6,293 nt of DNA, from assembly GCA_030431355.1 (NCBI GenBank), contig JAUIJG010000314.1, forward strand, positions 1 to 6,293, in the 5' to 3' direction. Source of the DNA: a bacterium (GTDB taxonomy: Bacteria; Cyanobacteriota; Vampirovibrionia; Obscuribacterales; Obscuribacteraceae). A program made the translations under genes and the position numbers. The notes under the pieces were generated by a model that did no database searches, was not told the DNA's origin, and saw nothing but the letters and a program-made list of their open reading frames with translations. Below are positions 5,731-6,293 of the stretch, in pieces. Numbering within the stretch: the first letter of the stretch is position 1; each line of letters opens with the position of its first letter.

Positions 5731-6293
5731 TTAGCTCGCGTGTAGAACTGCTCGGATGGCTTCATGAATCGGGCTGAGAAATTCCGAATGCGATTTCAAA
5801 TCTTCCACGTCTTCGCCGAAGGTGAGTTTGCAGGCCTTCAGGGCGCATCCCCAGGACATGGTTATGCCGGAACCTCCGTGTCCATAGTTGTGGATCACCG
5901 ATAGACCCCGGTAGTTTTCTTTTTCCAGGCGTACACCGCTCTTCTTTGGATCTCGGTAATAGCGATAGCCCAGCCGGGCTTCAGGCTTGCTTTCCCCAAT
6001 GCTGATTTCGGAGTCTGTCCAGCTATCGATTATTTCCAGATTCAGAGAGAGGATCGGCTCGGGAATTGAAATTCCATCGATATTGAGATGTTTGCAGTTT
6101 ACCGGCTCACCTGACCAGTTGCCTTTGCTATCCAGGTATCCCGGCTCCCTTGTCTGGCCCAGCACCCATCCGTCTGACCTGGGGAAGAAGTGCAGATATT
6201 CCGCCAGGCCGTCTGCCCGGGGATAGAATTCCGGGGCGGGGGTGTAGTTGTAGGCCGCAGGCAGATTGTGGTCGGCTGTCCTTTTGACGATAG
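5731..6293 (-). CDS. Second D-amino-acid-oxidase-family protein (5' partial, C-terminal half)
   Basis: The minus-strand frame is open from the right edge to a TAA at 5731-5733, giving 186 codons of a protein whose N-terminal, FAD-binding half lies outside the window. The GTG at 6163-6165 is internal, because conserved DAAO-like sequence continues upstream of it (FFPRSDGWVLGQTREPG, aligning with the YIIPG...LGGT strand pair of DAAO). GVRLE (Arg at fragment residue 121) matches the carboxylate-binding Arg283 region, and HNYGHGGSG (134-142) with SWGCALKA (146-153) is the canonical C-terminal signature, closer to the classical form than the neighbouring oxidase. His34 of the fragment appears to occupy the Tyr228 position. 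It is expected to be an FAD-dependent oxidase of amino acids or related amines producing H2O2; its substrate is unknown. By eye its G+C resembles the left-hand genes more than the intact oxidase does. Confidence 0.9.
   Translation of the reverse strand, partial: IVKRTADHNLPAAYNYTPAPEFYPRADGLAEYLHFFPRSDGWVLGQTREPGYLDSKGNWSGEPVNCKHLNIDGISIPEPILSLNLEIIDSWTDSEISIGESKPEARLGYRYYRDPKKSGVRLEKENYRGLSVIHNYGHGGSGITMSWGCALKACKLTFGEDVEDLKSHSEFLSPIHEAIRAVLHAS

Overview
The window looks like bacterial chromosome. Genes are compact and intron-free, with short ribosome-binding sites and intrinsic-terminator-like hairpins. A Sec-exported c-type cytochrome points to a respiring cell with a periplasm or an equivalent compartment. 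By eye the left-hand genes are near 50% G+C, the intact oxidase gene on the right nearer 60%, and the intergenic DNA AT-rich. I cannot name the phylum from this sequence alone.

Layout: (1) 1-478, plus strand: the nearly complete 3' part of an ATP-binding-type universal stress protein. (2) 525-3287, plus: a full-length P2-like P-type cation ATPase, 46 nt downstream and probably co-transcribed. It is closed by a hairpin plus T8 at 3291-3316. (3) 3365-3889, plus: a small exported mono-heme cytochrome c whose C-terminus is an unusual lysine-rich tail built from twelve in-phase 12-bp units. (4) 3890-4289: a convergent intergenic region with two 70-bp tandem units (four copies of a 25-nt motif), a (TTTG)5 tract and a terminator with a competing stem. 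(5) 4290-5261, minus: an intact D-amino-acid-oxidase-family flavoenzyme of higher G+C. (6) 5262-5730: AT-rich intergenic DNA with several inverted repeats. (7) 5731 to the right edge, minus: the C-terminal half of a second, divergent D-amino-acid-oxidase-family protein.

How the genes may work together: the stress protein/P-type ATPase pair resembles the Usp-CtpF neighbourhood of Mycobacterium tuberculosis, so an ion-homeostasis role under energy or oxygen stress is a reasonable inference. The usual Ca2+ ligands of M5/M6 are largely replaced, so the transported ion cannot be assumed. The two oxidase genes face the other way and are probably a separate oxidative function (amine or amino-acid substrate, O2, H2O2). 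No defence system, CRISPR array, transposase, rRNA or tRNA is visible. The most unusual items are the ATPase's altered ion site, the periodic lysine tail on an exported cytochrome, and the alternating 25-nt repeat array.
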